This document shows, piece after piece, positions 11,083 through 19,808 of a stretch of 42,587 bases of DNA (its first letter is position 1; each line of letters opens with the position of its first letter). Under the pieces are notes generated by a model that searched no databases, was not told the DNA's origin, and saw only the letters and a list, made by a program, of their open reading frames with translations. The stretch comes from Methylotenera sp. (GTDB taxonomy: Bacteria; Pseudomonadota; Gammaproteobacteria; Burkholderiales; Methylophilaceae). Location: assembly GCF_013141425.1 (NCBI RefSeq), contig NZ_JABFRA010000132.1:1-42587 (forward strand). The letters run 5' to 3'. The position numbers and the translations under genes are program-made.

Positions 11083-11733
11083 ATGTTGGCTTCTAATCGC
11101 CATGTTCCCACCAAGAAACAGATTAATTGGGTAAAAGCATTTGTTTTTATGCTTTGCCTTGTGCCGCTTATGCGATTGTTTTGGTTGGGTTTTCAAGATA
11201 ATTTATCTGCAAATCCAATTGAGTTAATCGAGCGTTCTACTGGTTTTTGGGCTTTATTTATATTGTTAGCCACTTTAAGCCTGACGCCGATCCGATTGGT
11301 TACTGGTCGTGCTTGGCAACTTCAGTTGAGGCGTATGCTGGGTTTGTTTATGTTTTTTTATGCCTGTATCCACCTCGTTATTTATGTCTGGCTAGATTTT
11401 AGCTTTGACTGGAATGCAATTTGTAAAGATATTGTAAAGCACCCACGTATATTGGTTGGTTTTGCTGCTTTTATATTAGCACTACCATTAGCGCTAACGT
11501 CCACAAATTCGATGATGCGACGACTGCGTGAGCGTTGGCGGCAATTGCATCAACTGGTATACCTCCTTGCAGTTTTAGCCATTGTGCATTTTTGGTGGCT
11601 GGTTAAAAAAGACATACGTGAGCCATTATTTTACGCCCTTGTTTTATGCGTGCTGTTGGGCTTAAGAATTCATTATCACTTTTCAAAAACTACCAAGCCA
11701 ACAGGCAAACCAAATGGTATTAGTAAATTTTAG
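11083..11733 (+). CDS. msrQ: Heme-binding quinone-oxidising subunit MsrQ
   Basis: MsrQ (YedZ) is an inner-membrane b-type cytochrome that passes electrons from the quinone pool or Fre to MsrP. The 216-residue product has about six hydrophobic segments and family marks such as LTPIR in the second helix region, the heme-ligand-type histidine in YACIHLVIY, and RRWRQLHQLVYL-like spacing (RERWRQLHQLVYL). It directly follows msrP, as in most proteobacteria, and is closed by a hairpin terminator. Confidence 0.94.
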   Translation: MLASNRHVPTKKQINWVKAFVFMLCLVPLMRLFWLGFQDNLSANPIELIERSTGFWALFILLATLSLTPIRLVTGRAWQLQLRRMLGLFMFFYACIHLVIYVWLDFSFDWNAICKDIVKHPRILVGFAAFILALPLALTSTNSMMRRLRERWRQLHQLVYLLAVLAIVHFWWLVKKDIREPLFYALVLCVLLGLRIHYHFSKTTKPTGKPNGISKF

Positions 11734-11767
11734 TTTATCTTGTAAGTAATCCTCCTTTTTCTCGACT

Positions 11768-11810
11768 AAGCCTTATCTAAAGCGCGATAAGGCTTTTGAA
11801 TAATCTTTTT
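11768..11810 (+). terminator. Intrinsic terminator after msrQ
   Basis: A perfect 10-bp stem, AAGCCTTATC (11768-11777) and GATAAGGCTT (11786-11795), encloses an 8-base loop. A T-rich tail follows, ending in TTTTT at 11806-11810. It separates msrPQ from the next gene. Confidence 0.75.
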
Positions 11811-11831
11811 AATGAAGAATAGGGAAAAATT

Positions 11832-12356
11832 ATGCCGAATAACCGATTGATAGTCTTCGGACTTAAGCAATATCAAGTAACCATTCACCAGTTAAATGCA
11901 TTGTCAGATGCTGTTCCACCTTTGCTACTGCGTTTAATTCTGGCTTGGGAGTTTGGTGAGGCTGGTATTGAAAAATTACACGGCACGAATTGGTTTGCTG
12001 ATTTAAGCTTCCCGTTTCCATTTAATTTACTGCCGGCCGAGATTAGTTGGGGAATCGCCACTTGGTTTGAAATTATAGGCGCATTGGCCCTAGTATTTGG
12101 GCTCGCCACTCGATTTTTCACCTTTTCACTGATGATGCTGACTATCGTTGCAATTGCAACTGTGCATTGGCCTGAGCATTGGAACAATCTTTCACAATTG
12201 CTCACGGGCTATCGCATTATCGATGAGTCAGGAGATGGCTTTGGTAACTACAAATTGCCGCTGATTTACCTCGTCATGTTTTCGCCACTACTATTTGCTG
12301 GAGCTGGTAGGTGGAGTGTTGATTGTTGGATTCAGAAAAAGCTTAACAGTGTTTAA
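11832..12356 (+). CDS. DoxX-family membrane protein
   Basis: The 174-residue product has four hydrophobic segments and the DoxX/DUF417-like pattern: an N-terminal LLLRLILAWEFGEAGIEKL, where a small helix pair leads into the fold; WFEIIGALALVFGLATRF as the second or third helix; and a tryptophan- and histidine-containing ATVHWPEHW loop. DoxX proteins are small inner-membrane proteins linked to quinone, thiosulfate or redox stress functions in some species, but the role here is unknown. It has its own AGGGA ribosome-binding site after the msrQ terminator and converges tail-to-tail with the RsmI-like gene 16 bp downstream. Confidence 0.82.
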   Translation: MPNNRLIVFGLKQYQVTIHQLNALSDAVPPLLLRLILAWEFGEAGIEKLHGTNWFADLSFPFPFNLLPAEISWGIATWFEIIGALALVFGLATRFFTFSLMMLTIVAIATVHWPEHWNNLSQLLTGYRIIDESGDGFGNYKLPLIYLVMFSPLLFAGAGRWSVDCWIQKKLNSV

Positions 12357-12372
12357 AACAATGGGTGTCAGT

Positions 12373-13095
12373 TTAAGCTAATAGTAAAAATACTGTTGGC
12401 CGTTTGTGTAAATCTGGCAAAGCTGATTTTTTCCAGTTTACTATTGTTTTGGTAACGATTGTTTCCGTTGCCAAGCTAATGTCGCAAGCCACGCAAAGCT
12501 TTGTGTTAGGCTGGCAAACGCTTAATATAGCTTCTAGCATGTGTTGGTTGCGGTAGGGGGTTTCTATGAACAATTGTGTTTCTTTGTGCGTGAGCGAGCG
12601 CTTTTCAACTTCTTTTAGTTTTTGATTGCGTTGTGTTTTGTCGACTGGCAAGTAACCTAAAAATGCAAATTGCTGGCCATTTAAGCCGCTTGCCATCAAA
12701 CTGAGTAAAATTGAACTCGGACCGACAAAAGGCACGACGCGTATGCCTTTTTGGTGAGCTAATTCAACAAGTTTGGCGCCAGGGTCGGCTACCCCTGGGC
12801 AGCCCGCATCGCTCATTAATCCAATATCTTTACCGGCCAATAAGGGTTTGAGTAAGTCAGGCAAGGCTCTATCTTCGGTATGTTCATTGAGAAGATTGAG
12901 TTTTAACTCGCGCACTGGCTTGATGGTTTTAATCGTGCTTAAAAAATGCCGGGCGGATTTCTCACTTTCCACGACAAAGCAATCGAGCTGCTTTGCGATA
13001 TTAACGACCTCAGGTGGCAATACCCTGGTGATGCTGTCGTCACCAAGGGTTACTGGAATTAAATATAACGTTCCGAGTTGGGTTGCTTGAGTCAT
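12373..13095 (-). CDS. RsmI-like SAM-dependent methyltransferase (tetrapyrrole methylase fold)
   Basis: The 240-residue product has the TP-methylase fold shared by RsmI (16S rRNA C1402 2'-O-methylation) and cobalamin enzymes. Visible family marks are GTLYLIPVTLGDD at the N-terminus, DAGCPGVADPGA as the first SAM loop, PFVGPSSILLSLMASGL, and FIETPYRN before the second domain. It differs from canonical RsmI, which has GTLY(V)VATPIGN and DAGTP(L)ISDPG, and it is shorter (about 280-290 residues is usual). It is best seen as a paralogous subfamily of unknown substrate. Its ATG abuts the TAA of the upstream DUF4139 gene, so translation is probably coupled. Confidence 0.85.
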   Translation of the reverse strand: MTQATQLGTLYLIPVTLGDDSITRVLPPEVVNIAKQLDCFVVESEKSARHFLSTIKTIKPVRELKLNLLNEHTEDRALPDLLKPLLAGKDIGLMSDAGCPGVADPGAKLVELAHQKGIRVVPFVGPSSILLSLMASGLNGQQFAFLGYLPVDKTQRNQKLKEVEKRSLTHKETQLFIETPYRNQHMLEAILSVCQPNTKLCVACDISLATETIVTKTIVNWKKSALPDLHKRPTVFLLLA

Positions 13096-14541
13096 TTAGT
13101 ATTTAACAATCGCTTTATAGTTTAAAGTGGCACTGCTTTCCGCAGGAACATCAACTTTCCAAACGGCTAAGTGACTATTCACCTTTTTATGCGGCTGATT
13201 TTCTGCGGTAATAGTCCAATCACCTGAAATGGGTTCTTGAATAACAACGGTCATTTTTTCTTTTTTGGCATTTTTAAGGGTGATTTCATAAGCGCTTTCA
13301 TAGGCGCTATGGCCTTTTTGCGGGTTTGGCAGTACCTTGAAACCGGTTTGTTTTTTATCGGCAGTCACATCAAATGATTCGCCCAATTTTAAACGGACCA
13401 CTTCATTTTTAGGTGTGTGGTCAATATTGTCTTCGCCCACAAACTGTGCGTTACCTGCGTTATCTTTTTTGTATACCCGTATAATGCCTTTGGGTAAGGG
13501 TATGCCTAATTTTGCCGCTTCTTTATTGTCAAATTCTACAAATACTCCCACTTTAATTTTTGTGCCAATCTCACCGTAACTACTTTGATAGTAGTAATCG
13601 GCACCACGTAGCACCAATTCTTTACGTGCAGGCACGTTAGCTGCAGAGAGCAAGGCCACTTGTTTGGTTTGATTCTCACTAATCGTTGTCGGGCGATCCA
13701 GCGTATAGAGGTGGTATTCAAGCAGCGATTCTTCTGCCATCGGCACAGCGGCCTCCGCAACCATGTCTGCATTTTTACGCATAGACATCGCGCGCGGAAA
13801 ATGTTCTTGCACACGATTTACATCGCCAGCTACGAGTTGTAGTTTTGCATTTTTGTAGCTCGCACCGCTGGTGTTGCTTAAGGTGACCCAGCCAGATAAA
13901 TCAATGCTGTCTTCTTTGGGGTTGAGTTCTGCAACATAATCGGCTTTCCAACCTAAGCCGCCGGTTAAGTAGCTTAATTCTAAGGTTTGTTCAGCGGCAA
14001 TTTTGTTGTTAAGTTTTGTGACTAGAGTAGGGCGATCACGCAGATTCTCAGGCACGTTGTCATACACAATGCGCCCTGGGATGCCGGTTTCAATGCGGTT
14101 GCCTATTTTGAGCACTACACCATTATTGGCTGATAATACCGTAGCAACTTCTGTAGTTTCCAATCCGGTAGTTGGATGAATTTTAACGATACTGACGGTT
14201 TTTCCGACATATTTCTCAAGCAATTTTTGTGGTGTCAGTAAGTCAAAATCAAAGTTTTGTTCGAGTGTGCTAAAGCTTCCGGCATGACTAATACTGCGAA
14301 GTAAGGCTGTTTCAGGCCGAATCTGTGCACTTACATCACGTAAGGCTAAGTCGATAATGCCGTTATTTATTTTTAACTTACGTTGATCTTTGATCAAGGC
14401 CAAATCGCCATTGTAGATGGTGACCGCGACAGATTGCTGGTCAGTAAGGGTGCTGCGAGTTTCATCTAATTCCATGGCGATGGCTCCCGTGACTAGGGTT
14501 GATAGTGTTGCCAGTAAAATAAGTTTGTATTTGAGCTTCAT
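13096..14541 (-). CDS. Exported DUF4139-domain protein
   Basis: This is a 481-residue protein with a Sec signal peptide (about 22 residues, ending TGAIA). The rest is predicted mostly beta strand and matches the DUF4139 family pattern, with LSYLTGGLGWKADYVAELN and the conserved LSGWVTLSNTSGASYKNAKLQLVAGDVN block. The family function is unknown; it is usually exported and single-copy. The open frame extends 17 codons upstream, but the signal peptide begins at ATG 14541, which has a GGGAT site upstream, so that start is used. It is directly coupled to the RsmI-like gene downstream. Confidence 0.85.
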   Translation of the reverse strand: MKLKYKLILLATLSTLVTGAIAMELDETRSTLTDQQSVAVTIYNGDLALIKDQRKLKINNGIIDLALRDVSAQIRPETALLRSISHAGSFSTLEQNFDFDLLTPQKLLEKYVGKTVSIVKIHPTTGLETTEVATVLSANNGVVLKIGNRIETGIPGRIVYDNVPENLRDRPTLVTKLNNKIAAEQTLELSYLTGGLGWKADYVAELNPKEDSIDLSGWVTLSNTSGASYKNAKLQLVAGDVNRVQEHFPRAMSMRKNADMVAEAAVPMAEESLLEYHLYTLDRPTTISENQTKQVALLSAANVPARKELVLRGADYYYQSSYGEIGTKIKVGVFVEFDNKEAAKLGIPLPKGIIRVYKKDNAGNAQFVGEDNIDHTPKNEVVRLKLGESFDVTADKKQTGFKVLPNPQKGHSAYESAYEITLKNAKKEKMTVVIQEPISGDWTITAENQPHKKVNSHLAVWKVDVPAESSATLNYKAIVKY

Positions 14542-14723
14542 GATTTTTATCCCATCTAAATTAAGTTTAACTGTTCCATTTATTACAAACACAAGTTATG
14601 GTACTTTTAGCTCATGTAAATTTTTAAGCGCTGGTAAATTTTAAGTTTCCGTACACTTCAAGTGCTTGTATATTGGGTTAAACGTAATGGCTAGTGGAAT
14701 GGGGTTAAATTTATTTTATTTTT

Positions 14724-15308
14724 TTAAATGATAGCGACACCTTCAACCTGCAGCATGCTCACCAGTGCAATTAAAGGCAGCCCGATGAGTGCATTTGGGT
14801 CCTCTCCCAACATGCGTTCGATGAGCGCAATGCCTAAGCCTTCTGATTTTGCACTGCCAGCGCATTGGTAGGGTTGCTCTTTATTGAGATAGTTTTCAAT
14901 TTGTTCGTCACTCAGTTGCCTAAACCTCACCAAATAAGGCACCACCTGCGCTTGCATATTACCTGTAGTCGCATTGTATAAGCACAAGGCGCTATGAAAA
15001 GTGACCTCGCGACCACTCATTCGCTTTAATTGCTTCGTGGCGTTGTTGTGGTTCATCGGTTTACCTAATTGTTCTCCATCCAGGGTGGCTACTTGATCGC
15101 AGCCAACTACCAAGGCATGCGGGTAGTCGCTGCCGATTTTTTTGGCTTTTTCTTGCGCTAGCCTTAACGCAGTTTCTTGTGGCTTTTCATTGACGAGCGG
15201 TGTTTCGTCGACACGTGGTGAAATACTACTAAATGGAATTTGTAGTTTTTGCAAAAGCTCGCGGCGAAACTCTGAGGAGGAAGCTAGGATTAAAGTTTGT
15301 TTTGTCAT
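14724..15308 (-). CDS. yceF: Maf-family nucleotide pyrophosphatase, YceF type (m7GTP)
   Basis: Maf proteins hydrolyse non-canonical nucleotides to monophosphates. The 194-residue length and sequence match E. coli YceF, the m7GTP-preferring branch, closely: [14 protein letters not shown] at the N-terminus, PRVDETP with the active-site Glu, GCDQV with the catalytic Asp, and [12 protein letters not shown] and [10 protein letters not shown] near the C-terminus. In gammaproteobacteria yceF lies next to yceD-rpmF-plsX. Here it is about 3.5 kb away on the opposite strand, with pycAB in between. Confidence 0.92.
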   Translation of the reverse strand: MTKQTLILASSSEFRRELLQKLQIPFSSISPRVDETPLVNEKPQETALRLAQEKAKKIGSDYPHALVVGCDQVATLDGEQLGKPMNHNNATKQLKRMSGREVTFHSALCLYNATTGNMQAQVVPYLVRFRQLSDEQIENYLNKEQPYQCAGSAKSEGLGIALIERMLGEDPNALIGLPLIALVSMLQVEGVAII

Positions 15309-15315
15309 AAATTGA

Positions 15316-15355
15316 ATACAAAAATAAAAGCCGACAGCGATATTCTGTCGGCTTT
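15316..15355 (-). terminator. Intrinsic terminator after pycB
   Basis: On the minus strand a perfect 11-bp stem, AAAGCCGACAG and CTGTCGGCTTT (15327-15337 and 15345-15355), encloses a 7-base loop and runs into a TTTTATTTTTG tail. It ends the pycA-pycB transcript. The yceF start lies only a few bases further on, so yceF must rely on read-through or a promoter inside this element. Confidence 0.93.
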
Positions 15356-15392
15356 GGGGTTCAAGTTTGTTTTTGGTTGAATTTCAAAGCAT

Positions 15393-17246
15393 TTATTCAG
15401 GCTGAATTTCAAGCAAAGATTCATCAGGCGTTACGCTATCGCCCTTAGCCACATGCACTGCGACTACTACGCCTGAAGCCGCGGCTTGAATTTCATTTTC
15501 CATTTTCATCGCCTCAATCACCAGTACGCCGTCCCCCGCGTTTACTTTGTCGCCAACTTTCACTTTAACAGCCACAACTGTACCTGGCATTGATGTAGTG
15601 ACGTGCCCTGCATGAGAAGGGCGTGGACGCCCACTTTTTGTAGCACCTGCAGTGGCTTTCTTTTTTCCACCACTGCTACCGCCAGAAACTTCGACTTCAC
15701 TCAAGGTTTCAACAATCACCTCTTCTGCAATGCCGTCAATAGACACGTAGAATGGGCGTTTTTCTTCACCTGCGTGACCGCTACCCGTCAGGTTGATGTG
15801 GAATGTTTCACCGTGTAGCGTTACTTTGAACTCAGTGGGTGCAAAACGAGGTGCAGAAGCATTTACAGCGGCTTTGTCTTGTAACACCTCTGGTTTTAGT
15901 GAGCCAGCATTGCGTTCTTGGAGGTAGGTTTTACCAATATCTGGGAACATTGCATAGGTCAGCACATCTTCTTCTGTTTTAGCAAAGCGTTCGGCTTCGC
16001 TGGCTAATTTTACCATTTCAGGGCTAAGTAAATCAGCCGGCCTACAGGCAATGACTTCGCCATCCCCCACCGCTTTTTGTTTGACCTCATTATTTACAGC
16101 CGCAGGCGATTTGCCGTATTGGCCCAATAAGTAATTTTTAACTTCATTGGTGATCGATTTATAACGACCACCAGTGACAACATTGAGCACTGCTTGTGTG
16201 CCCACAATTTGCGAAGTGGGCGTGACCAATGGCGGAAAACCCAAATCTTTACGCACACGTGGAATCTCAGCCAATACTTCATCCATGCGATCCAGAGCAC
16301 CTTGTTCTTTTAGCTGATTCGACAAGTTTGAAATCATGCCACCTGGTACTTGATTCACTAGTACACGAGTGTCTACGCCAGTGAAGTCGCTTTCAAACTG
16401 CCAGTATTTTTTACGCACTTCGCGGAAGTAAGCAGTGATTTCTTGTAAGGCCGGTAAGTCAATGCCAGTGTCATATTCTGTGTCTTGTAGTGCCGCTACA
16501 ATACTTTCGGTGGAAGAGTGGCTAGCACCTTCACCAAAGGATGAGTTGCAAGTATCTACAAGGGTTGCGCCAGCTTCAATACCTTTTAAAAAGCACATGG
16601 CTGAAAGGCCAGAAGTAGCGTGGCTATGTAAATGAATGGGCAAGCTAATCGCACCACGTAGCGCCTTCACTAAATCACTGGTACTTTGTGGGGTAAGTAG
16701 TCCCGCCATGTCTTTAATGGCAATGGTGTCACATCCCATAGCTTCAAGCTCTTTGGCTAAACCGACAAAATGGGGAATGTCATGAACTGGACTGGTCGTA
16801 TAACTAATTGCGCCTTCTGCATGCTTGCCTACTTTTTTAACCGCTTCTACAGAGGTTTTTAGGTTGCGCATGTCATTCATTGCGTCAAATATTCGGAACA
16901 CATCAACGCCGTTATCGGCTGATTTTTTTACGAAAGCCTGAACTACATCGTCTGAATAATGGCGATAGCCCAATAAGTTCTGACCGCGAAGCAACATTTG
17001 AATGCGACTATTGGGTAAGGCCTTACGTAATTTAGCAAGACGCTCCCATGGGTCTTCTTTAAGAAAACGCACACAGGCGTCAAATGTAGCGCCACCCCAA
17101 GCCTCAAGCGACCAAAAACCTATCGCATCCAGTTTTGCGCAAATCGGCAACATGTCTTCTGTACGCAAACGCGTTGCGATTAATGATTGATGTCCGTCAC
17201 GTAAAACGAGTTCAGTCAATTGTACTTTGGAGGTTTGGTTTGTCAT
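15393..17246 (-). CDS. pycB: Pyruvate carboxylase subunit B (carboxyltransferase plus biotin carrier)
   Basis: The product is 617 residues. An N-terminal HMGL-like TIM-barrel carboxyltransferase carries metal ligands in LRDGHQS and HLHSHAT and the carboxylated-lysine region AIKDMAGLL. A Gly/Ser/Lys/Ala-rich linker (about 520-545) leads to a C-terminal biotinyl domain with the EAMKM motif, biotin lysine K581. The same architecture is found in the alpha subunit of Na+-pumping oxaloacetate decarboxylase (OadA), and databases often name it so. No oadB or oadG gene is nearby and a biotin carboxylase gene lies just upstream, so the two-subunit pyruvate carboxylase, an anaplerotic route to oxaloacetate, is the better reading. 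An AAGAG site precedes the ATG. Confidence 0.9.
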   Translation of the reverse strand: MTNQTSKVQLTELVLRDGHQSLIATRLRTEDMLPICAKLDAIGFWSLEAWGGATFDACVRFLKEDPWERLAKLRKALPNSRIQMLLRGQNLLGYRHYSDDVVQAFVKKSADNGVDVFRIFDAMNDMRNLKTSVEAVKKVGKHAEGAISYTTSPVHDIPHFVGLAKELEAMGCDTIAIKDMAGLLTPQSTSDLVKALRGAISLPIHLHSHATSGLSAMCFLKGIEAGATLVDTCNSSFGEGASHSSTESIVAALQDTEYDTGIDLPALQEITAYFREVRKKYWQFESDFTGVDTRVLVNQVPGGMISNLSNQLKEQGALDRMDEVLAEIPRVRKDLGFPPLVTPTSQIVGTQAVLNVVTGGRYKSITNEVKNYLLGQYGKSPAAVNNEVKQKAVGDGEVIACRPADLLSPEMVKLASEAERFAKTEEDVLTYAMFPDIGKTYLQERNAGSLKPEVLQDKAAVNASAPRFAPTEFKVTLHGETFHINLTGSGHAGEEKRPFYVSIDGIAEEVIVETLSEVEVSGGSSGGKKKATAGATKSGRPRPSHAGHVTTSMPGTVVAVKVKVGDKVNAGDGVLVIEAMKMENEIQAAASGVVVAVHVAKGDSVTPDESLLEIQPE

Positions 17247-17328
17247 ATTTAACTCTTTACTTTAATTTATTTATTCAACTTTTTGCTTCAATTGACTTTT
17301 ATTTATTTATTTTTGCAATGCACACCAA

Positions 17329-18747
17329 CTAAATTCCTTCATGCGCGGCAATGGCTGCTGAAATAGCCGCGGCAATCATTTCTGGCGGAATCTCGTTTGC
17401 ATAATTAGTCAGCTCTGGATGGGATTCAACGAAACTGGTATTGAAATTAGCCTCTCGGAAATCTTTATGCTTCAAAATCTCCTGATAATAGGGGATTGTA
17501 GTTTTAACCCCATAAATCAACATATCATCCAATGCACGACGACCACGCTCAATCACGCTATCCCAATCTAAAGCCCAAACGGTCAGTTTGGCACACATCG
17601 AGTCATAGTAGGGGGGGATCACATACCCGCTGTAAATCGCCGCATCCATACGCACGCCTGGGCCACCGGGCGCATAGTAGCGCGTAATCTTACCAAAACT
17701 TGGTAAAAAGTCATTTTTCGGGTCTTCCGCATTAATACGGAATTCCATTGCGTAGCCTCTGAATTGCACTTCTTTTTGGGCGTATTGTAAGGGCAAACCA
17801 TAGGCGACACGGATTTGTTCTTGCACAATGTCGATACCCGTGATGGTTTCTGTGACAGTGTGCTCAACCTGCAAACGTGTATTCATTTCCATAAAATAAA
17901 ACGTGTTGTCAGAATCTAATAAAAATTCGACTGTTCCTGCGTTTTCATAACCTACAGCTTTGGCTGCCTTTACTGCCAAACCACCAATATACTCACGTTG
18001 TGCTTGAGTAAGCTGTGGTGAGGGCGCTATTTCAATCAATTTTTGATTTCGACGTTGAATCGAACAGTCGCGTTCAAATAAGTGAATAACATTGCCTTGC
18101 GAGTCTGCCAAGATTTGCACTTCAATGTGACGCGGAGAAACCACACATTTTTCTAAAAATACTTCAGGCTTACCAAATGCTTTGCTGGCTTCAGAAATCA
18201 CACGGTCATAGTTGCCTAACAACTCTTTCTCGCTATCGCAACGGCGAATGCCGCGACCTCCGCCGCCATTAGTGGCTTTAAGCATGACGGGATAGCCAAT
18301 TTTCTTGGCTAAAGAAATCGCTTCATCTAAATCAGCCAGATTGCCATTGCTACCAGGCGTGCAGGGAATACCAGCATTGGTCATGGCATTTCGGGCTTGA
18401 ATTTTATCGCCCATCTGGCGTATCACATCGGCGTTAGGGCCAATGAATTTAATTCCTCGTCGAGCGCAAATTTCAGCAAGCTCAGGATTTTCTGACAAAA
18501 AACCATAACCTGGATGAAGTGCGTCACATCCAGAGGCCACAGCAAGGTTGACGATTTTATGAGCATTCAAATAGCCTGCAACGGGATCTGCGCCGATGTT
18601 ATAGGCTTCATCCGCCTTTTTAACATGTAAAGCTTGGCGATCGGCATCCGCATAAATTGCTACGGATTTAATGCCCATCTCCGAGCAAGCGCGTACAATA
18701 CGCACTGCAATTTCACCGCGATTGGCTACAAGAATTTTTTTAAACAC
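17329..18747 (-). CDS. pycA: Pyruvate carboxylase subunit A (biotin carboxylase)
   Basis: This ATP-grasp biotin carboxylase carboxylates the biotin on PycB using bicarbonate and ATP. The 472-residue length is exactly typical. Visible marks are FKKILVANRGEIAVRI at the start, KATNGGGGRGI as the glycine-rich ATP loop, and MEMNTRLQVEHTVTE with the metal-binding Glu and catalytic Arg. The frame is open for 17 more codons upstream, but the conserved N-terminus begins at GTG 18747, preceded by AAAGG, so that start is chosen. The protein cannot be told from AccC by sequence alone. Its place 82 bp before pycB, with no accB beside it, argues for PycA. Confidence 0.88.
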   Translation of the reverse strand: MFKKILVANRGEIAVRIVRACSEMGIKSVAIYADADRQALHVKKADEAYNIGADPVAGYLNAHKIVNLAVASGCDALHPGYGFLSENPELAEICARRGIKFIGPNADVIRQMGDKIQARNAMTNAGIPCTPGSNGNLADLDEAISLAKKIGYPVMLKATNGGGGRGIRRCDSEKELLGNYDRVISEASKAFGKPEVFLEKCVVSPRHIEVQILADSQGNVIHLFERDCSIQRRNQKLIEIAPSPQLTQAQREYIGGLAVKAAKAVGYENAGTVEFLLDSDNTFYFMEMNTRLQVEHTVTETITGIDIVQEQIRVAYGLPLQYAQKEVQFRGYAMEFRINAEDPKNDFLPSFGKITRYYAPGGPGVRMDAAIYSGYVIPPYYDSMCAKLTVWALDWDSVIERGRRALDDMLIYGVKTTIPYYQEILKHKDFREANFNTSFVESHPELTNYANEIPPEMIAAAISAAIAAHEGI

Positions 18748-18790
18748 GTTACAACCTTTAAATTTGATACTAAAACTGGACAATTGTAAC
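18748..18790. repeat. Inverted repeat in the pycA/yceD divergent spacer
   Basis: GTTACAA (18748-18754) and TTGTAAC (18784-18790) form a perfect 7-bp inverted repeat with a 29-base centre, ending against the pycA start codon. It lies in the 95-bp divergent region that must hold the pycA promoter and possibly a yceD promoter. It may be an operator or chance. Confidence 0.35.
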
Positions 18791-18842
18791 ATGCGCAATC
18801 TTATTGCTAAATCCCCTAATCCAATTTTAGAGCGCGAATCAA

Positions 18843-19388
18843 ATGAGTAATCACCCTATATTTATAGACAATCTTGCTTTTGCTAAAAAAAATGAATACC
18901 TAACAGGTCAATTGTTGGTAGCGGATAGTCCTAGGTTAGGTGATTTTTTAGGAATACTTAACACGCAAAATCGCCCAAATGACTCAGAAAATTTAAACTT
19001 GTCAGCTCTCGGTACAGTCGATTATAAATTGCAAGGCAAGAAAGATGCGTTAGGCCAGTATTTATTGTATTTGTCATTAAATATCCATTTAACGGTAATT
19101 TGCCAGCGCTGCTTAAGTGAAATGCCGCTGAAATTAAAGCTTAGTTTTAATTATTTAATTGGCGACGTAAGTGATGCTGACGTGAATGCCTTAGAAATTG
19201 ACAATAACGACGACTTTGACCTTCAGCAGGCCAATAAAGCCATGGATGTGATTGCACTAATTGAAGATGAAATCATTATGGCGATGCCTATTGCGCCTAT
19301 GCATGAGGAGGGTTGTACTGCTTTGGTAATGCAAAGTGGTGAGAAACCAAACCCATTTGCGGCTTTGAAAGGATTAATTAAGCCTTAA
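18843..19388 (+). CDS. yceD: YceD (DUF177) protein, large ribosomal RNA accumulation factor
   Basis: YceD is linked to 23S rRNA accumulation and is nearly always encoded upstream of rpmF. The 181-residue product shows the DUF177 core: a beta-rich middle segment leading to CQRCLSEM (C87, C90), then an acidic patch with DVIALIEDEIIMAMPIAPMHEEGC, and the typical C-terminal PNPFAALKGL. It sits 153 bp before rpmF, with a promoter in between. The family assignment is firm; the molecular activity is known only from the family. Confidence 0.93.
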   Translation: MSNHPIFIDNLAFAKKNEYLTGQLLVADSPRLGDFLGILNTQNRPNDSENLNLSALGTVDYKLQGKKDALGQYLLYLSLNIHLTVICQRCLSEMPLKLKLSFNYLIGDVSDADVNALEIDNNDDFDLQQANKAMDVIALIEDEIIMAMPIAPMHEEGCTALVMQSGEKPNPFAALKGLIKP

Positions 19389-19402
19389 AATCTGATTAAA
19401 AG

Positions 19403-19431
19403 CTGACAAAAGTCATGTTTTATATTATAGT
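19403..19431 (+). promoter_or_regulatory. Candidate sigma-70 promoter for rpmF
   Basis: CTGACA (19403-19408, five of six to consensus) is followed by 17 bases and TATAGT (19426-19431, five of six). The predicted start near 19438 gives a leader of about 100 nt before the rpmF ATG. It would allow strong L32 expression independent of yceD. Confidence 0.55.
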
Positions 19432-19541
19432 GCCGCACTAGCAGTTTAACGTAGTCTTAAATTAGTGATGTAAAGTAGTTATTTATACGTCAGTTTGTTT
19501 GTAATTGAGATGATGTTTTAATCATTTTATTGGAGTTTATT

Positions 19542-19721
19542 ATGGCAGTTCAGCAAAACAAAAAGTCACCTTCAAAACGCGGTATGCACCGTTCACACGA
19601 CTTTTTAGTCAACCCAGCTTTAGCAGTGGAGCCTACTACAGGTGAAGCTCACTTACGTCATCACATTAGTCCTAACGGCTATTATCGTGGTCGTAAAGTA
19701 TTGCCTTCAAAAGGTGAGTAA
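19542..19721 (+). CDS. rpmF: 50S ribosomal protein L32
   Basis: L32 is a small basic protein of the large ribosomal subunit. The 59-residue product starts [20 protein letters not shown], the typical proteobacterial form, and lacks the zinc-binding cysteines found in other lineages. The ATG at 19542 has a good GGAG site at 19532; an upstream in-frame start would add four residues not found in the family. The rpmF-plsX-fab order is conserved. Confidence 0.98.
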   Translation: MAVQQNKKSPSKRGMHRSHDFLVNPALAVEPTTGEAHLRHHISPNGYYRGRKVLPSKGE

Positions 19722-19808
19722 TTTTACTGTCTCATTTGATTTGCAAATTTAATCTAGCTAGATTAACCCTAGAATTAGAAATTTGATTAGTAACGGATTG
19801 AATTCATT

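Noticed and set aside
14654-14664. Small palindrome CACTTCAAGTG between the DUF4139 gene and yceF
   Set aside because: Only five base pairs per arm, no promoter clearly tied to it, and many such short palindromes are expected by chance.
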